Assembly: GCA_025353985.1 (NCBI GenBank)
Contig: JANXNT010000883.1
Span: 1-7,774, forward strand
DNA: 7,774 nt
Origin: Limnoglobus sp.
Lineage (GTDB): Bacteria; Planctomycetota; Planctomycetia; Gemmatales; Gemmataceae
Reading direction: 5' to 3'
Under the pieces are notes generated by a model. The model saw only the letters and a program-made list of their open reading frames with translations. It was not told where the DNA came from and did no database searches. The number at the start of each line of letters is the position of its first letter. Within the stretch, counting starts at the first letter, position 1. Positions 5,999-7,774 of this stretch are shown here, piece by piece. The position numbers and the translations under genes were made by a program.

Positions 5999-6027
5999 TG
6001 TCAACGAAAAGCAACCGATGACGTATT

Positions 6028-6056
6028 GATTGCGTAATTTCCATTCGTACGCAATC
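6028..6056. repeat. Perfect 9-bp inverted repeat, candidate operator in the fae/mutS region
   Basis: GATTGCGTA at 6028-6036 and TACGCAATC at 6048-6056 are exact reverse complements around 11 bases, giving half-site centres 20 bases apart, that is about two helical turns. This is the geometry of a site bound by a dimeric transcription regulator. It lies about 90-118 bases upstream of the fae ATG and about 160-190 bases upstream of the mutS ATG. As an RNA it could also fold, but no T-run follows on either strand. Confidence 0.55.
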
Positions 6057-6149
6057 TTTGTTAATAAGTCCCGTTGTCTGTCGTGCGCGTCACGATTGGA
6101 GCAACCCGTACGAACGTTGCGTTTCGTCGGCGGATTTTGTCGCAGCACG

Positions 6150-6178
6150 TTTCAATTCGCCATCGGCAGCGATACATA
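6150..6178 (+). promoter_or_regulatory. Possible mutS promoter (weak)
   Basis: TTTCAA (6150-6155), a 17-base spacer and TACATA (6173-6178) resemble a housekeeping-sigma promoter 39 bases before the mutS ATG. Matches are four and three of six, so this is only the best-spaced candidate in the region, and planctomycete promoter consensus is not well defined. Confidence 0.2.
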
Positions 6179-6216
6179 TTCCATTAAGTAACTTGGCAGA
6201 ACAGAGCGACGACGAC

Positions 6217-7774
6217 ATGGCTGAACCGGCGGATCGTTCCGCACTCACACCGATGATGCAGCAATACTGGGAAGCGAAGGATGCGCACCCCGGCATGCTC
6301 GTGCTGTTTCGTAATGGCGATTTTTACGAGCTATTCGAGAGTGATGCCGAACTCGGCTCGCGGGTGTTGGGGCTGACGCTGACCAAGCGCGATAAGGAAA
6401 TCCCGATGGCGGGGTTCCCTGTTCACAAATTGGAAACGTACCTCGGGCATTTGCTGCGAGGCGGGCACCGCGTGGCGGTGTGTGAGCAGATGGAAGAAGC
6501 GAGCCTAGGTAAGAAGATCATTCGCCGCGCCGTGAACCGCCTCGTGACGCCAGGGACGATCACCGAAGACGACTTGCTCGACCCGCGACGCCCGAACCAC
6601 CTCGTGGCGGTTTATAAATCCAAAGCGGGAATGTACGGCATCGCGTGGGTTGATCTGTCGTCAGGGTATTTCTCCGCGTCCAATGCGACGCTGTCGCTGT
6701 TACCCGATGAAATCTCGCGATTGAACGCCGCCGAGTGTTTGTTGCCCGAATCCGATCTCGACGCGATTCGCACTGCATTCAACGGCAACATGCCGAAAGG
6801 CATCACTCCGCGACCCGATTGGAATTTTGATCCAACGTCGGCTCGCGAAGCGCTTTGCGAACAATTTCAAGTGACGACGATGTCCGGGTTCGGCTTCGAC
6901 GATGCGCAACCGTGCCTCGTGGCGGCGGGCGCGATCATCGTCTATCTGCACGAAACGCTGAAAGCGAGCCTCGCACATATTCGCCGGATTCGCCCGCACC
7001 GCACCGACGAGTTTCTCGTTCTCGACGAAGTCACGCGGCGAAGCCTCGAACTGATCCGAACGCTGCGCGATAACACCCGCGATGGCTCGCTACTATCGGC
7101 GATCGATCGCACCGTGACGCCGATGGGTTCGCGGTTTTTGCACGATCAACTCCTCGCGCCACTGAACGCGGCAGGCCCGATTACTGCACGTCTCGATACG
7201 GTCGAAGAGCTATTGCGCGAACATTCGCTGCGTGCGGATCTGCGCGAGTTACTGCAAGTGACATCAGATTTGCAGCGATTGACGACGCGAGTTTCGACGG
7301 CCCGCGCAACGCCGAAAGACTTGGCGGCGATTGCGAAAACGTTGAAACTGCTACCGAAATTCAAGGCGAAACTGAGCGGGCGGCGGGCGGCATTGCTCCG
7401 CGATTTTGAAGAACGGCTCGAACTCTGCCCAGACCTTCGCGAGTTGCTCGAACGCGCACTGACCGACGACCCGCCGTACCTGCCGAAAGAAGGTGGCATC
7501 ATCCGCGAAGGCTACAACGCGGAACTCGATCAACTGCGGTTACTTTCCCGCGATGGCAAAAGCTGGATCGCGCGGTATCAGGCATCGGAGATCACGCGTA
7601 CGGGCATCAATAGCCTGAAAGTCGCGTACACGCAGGTCATCGGATATTACATCGAAATTACGAACGCGAACGAAACCCGCGTACCCGCAAATTACCTACA
7701 CGAACGCACGCTGAAGAACGCGAAACGGTACGTGACGCCGGAATTGAAGGAGTACGAGGAGAAAGTGCTCTCAG
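6217..7774 (+). CDS. mutS: DNA mismatch repair protein MutS, N-terminal 519 codons (3' end outside window)
   Basis: The frame is open from the ATG at 6217 to the right edge. MutS recognises base mismatches and small loops as a clamp-shaped dimer and recruits MutL. Domains in order: mismatch-binding domain I (about residues 10-120) with GDFYELF at 34-40, where F36 and E38 sit at the same numbers as the mismatch-stacking Phe and Glu of E. coli, followed by LTKRDKEIPMAGFPVH and VTPGTITEDDLLD; connector domain II (about 125-260); core/lever domain III from about 265, with LVLDEVTRRSLELIRTLRD, LLSAIDRTVTPMGSRFLHDQL and, in the clamp region, GYNAELDQLR and SLKVAYTQVIGYYIEIT. The ATPase domain with the Walker motifs would follow beyond the window. 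The residue before GDFYE is Asn33 where Met or Val is usual. No strong ribosome-binding site precedes the ATG; an upstream in-frame TTG at 6193 is a weaker alternative. Confidence 0.95.
   Translation, partial: MAEPADRSALTPMMQQYWEAKDAHPGMLVLFRNGDFYELFESDAELGSRVLGLTLTKRDKEIPMAGFPVHKLETYLGHLLRGGHRVAVCEQMEEASLGKKIIRRAVNRLVTPGTITEDDLLDPRRPNHLVAVYKSKAGMYGIAWVDLSSGYFSASNATLSLLPDEISRLNAAECLLPESDLDAIRTAFNGNMPKGITPRPDWNFDPTSAREALCEQFQVTTMSGFGFDDAQPCLVAAGAIIVYLHETLKASLAHIRRIRPHRTDEFLVLDEVTRRSLELIRTLRDNTRDGSLLSAIDRTVTPMGSRFLHDQLLAPLNAAGPITARLDTVEELLREHSLRADLRELLQVTSDLQRLTTRVSTARATPKDLAAIAKTLKLLPKFKAKLSGRRAALLRDFEERLELCPDLRELLERALTDDPPYLPKEGGIIREGYNAELDQLRLLSRDGKSWIARYQASEITRTGINSLKVAYTQVIGYYIEITNANETRVPANYLHERTLKNAKRYVTPELKEYEEKVLS

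Larger units (their letters stand above)
5939..6216. promoter_or_regulatory. Divergent fae/mutS intergenic region
   Basis: These 278 bases are more AT-rich in the middle (about 5981-6070) than the flanking genes and show no coding sequence in either strand. They must carry the promoters of both genes. For fae, a perfect TTGACA lies on the minus strand (plus 5999-6004), but no good -10 follows at 16-18 bases. For mutS, TTTCAA at 6150-6155 and TACATA at 6173-6178 are spaced by 17 bases and would place a start about 30 bases before the ATG; both boxes are weak matches. Two inverted repeats listed separately lie on the fae side. Confidence 0.5.

Noticed and set aside
6101..6120. GCAAC-N10-GTTGC inverted repeat in the fae/mutS region
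   Set aside because: Five pairs with a 10-base loop is expected by chance in a region of this size.
6090..6296. Small minus-strand open frame overlapping the mutS start
   Set aside because: Overlaps well-supported mutS coding sequence and shows no family features.
5444..7774. A functional link between fae and mutS (formaldehyde-induced DNA damage and repair)
   Set aside because: MutS corrects replication mismatches, not formaldehyde crosslinks; divergent adjacency alone is weak evidence.
1..7774. CRISPR array, tRNA, rRNA, insertion sequence or phage genes
   Set aside because: No spaced direct repeats, cloverleaf-like sequences, transposase motifs or terminal repeats were seen on reading both strands.

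Overview
The window looks like chromosomal DNA from a planctomycete, probably near the Gemmata group. Three things point there: a formaldehyde-activating enzyme gene (fae) next to a methylene-tetrahydromethanopterin dehydrogenase of the MtdA/MtdC type, a soluble Hanks-type Ser/Thr kinase with an unfamiliar C-terminal domain, and small proteins of a lineage-restricted look. The base composition is moderately GC-rich. This assignment is inference from gene content and protein style; no rRNA or other phylogenetic marker was compared.

Left part, plus strand (1-1850): the 3' end of an ArgA-type amino-acid N-acetyltransferase, then a three-gene same-strand run: a 110-residue unknown protein, a 170-residue highly charged low-complexity protein with a basic tract and an ordered-looking C-terminal tail, and a GNAT acetyltransferase. 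This run meets the minus-strand block almost end to end (11 bases between stop codons).

Middle part, minus strand (5938 down to 1862), in transcription order: fae, mtdC, a secreted beta-propeller-like protein, and the Ser/Thr kinase. Fae condenses formaldehyde with tetrahydromethanopterin and MtdC oxidises the methylene product with NADP, so these two genes are consecutive steps of formaldehyde oxidation/detoxification. A strong 7-bp hairpin lies between them. Whether the propeller and kinase genes belong to the same transcript is not shown; the kinase has a 165-base leader of its own with inverted repeats.

Right part, plus strand (6217 to the window end): the first 519 codons of mutS, diverging from fae across a 278-base intergenic region. 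That region carries a perfect 9-bp inverted repeat and a second imperfect 8-bp one, the best regulatory candidates here.

I see no mobile element, CRISPR array, tRNA or rRNA, and no clear sign of a wholly new multi-gene system. The least explained items are the kinase C-terminal domain, the two small unknown proteins, and the inverted repeats controlling (or not) the C1 genes.
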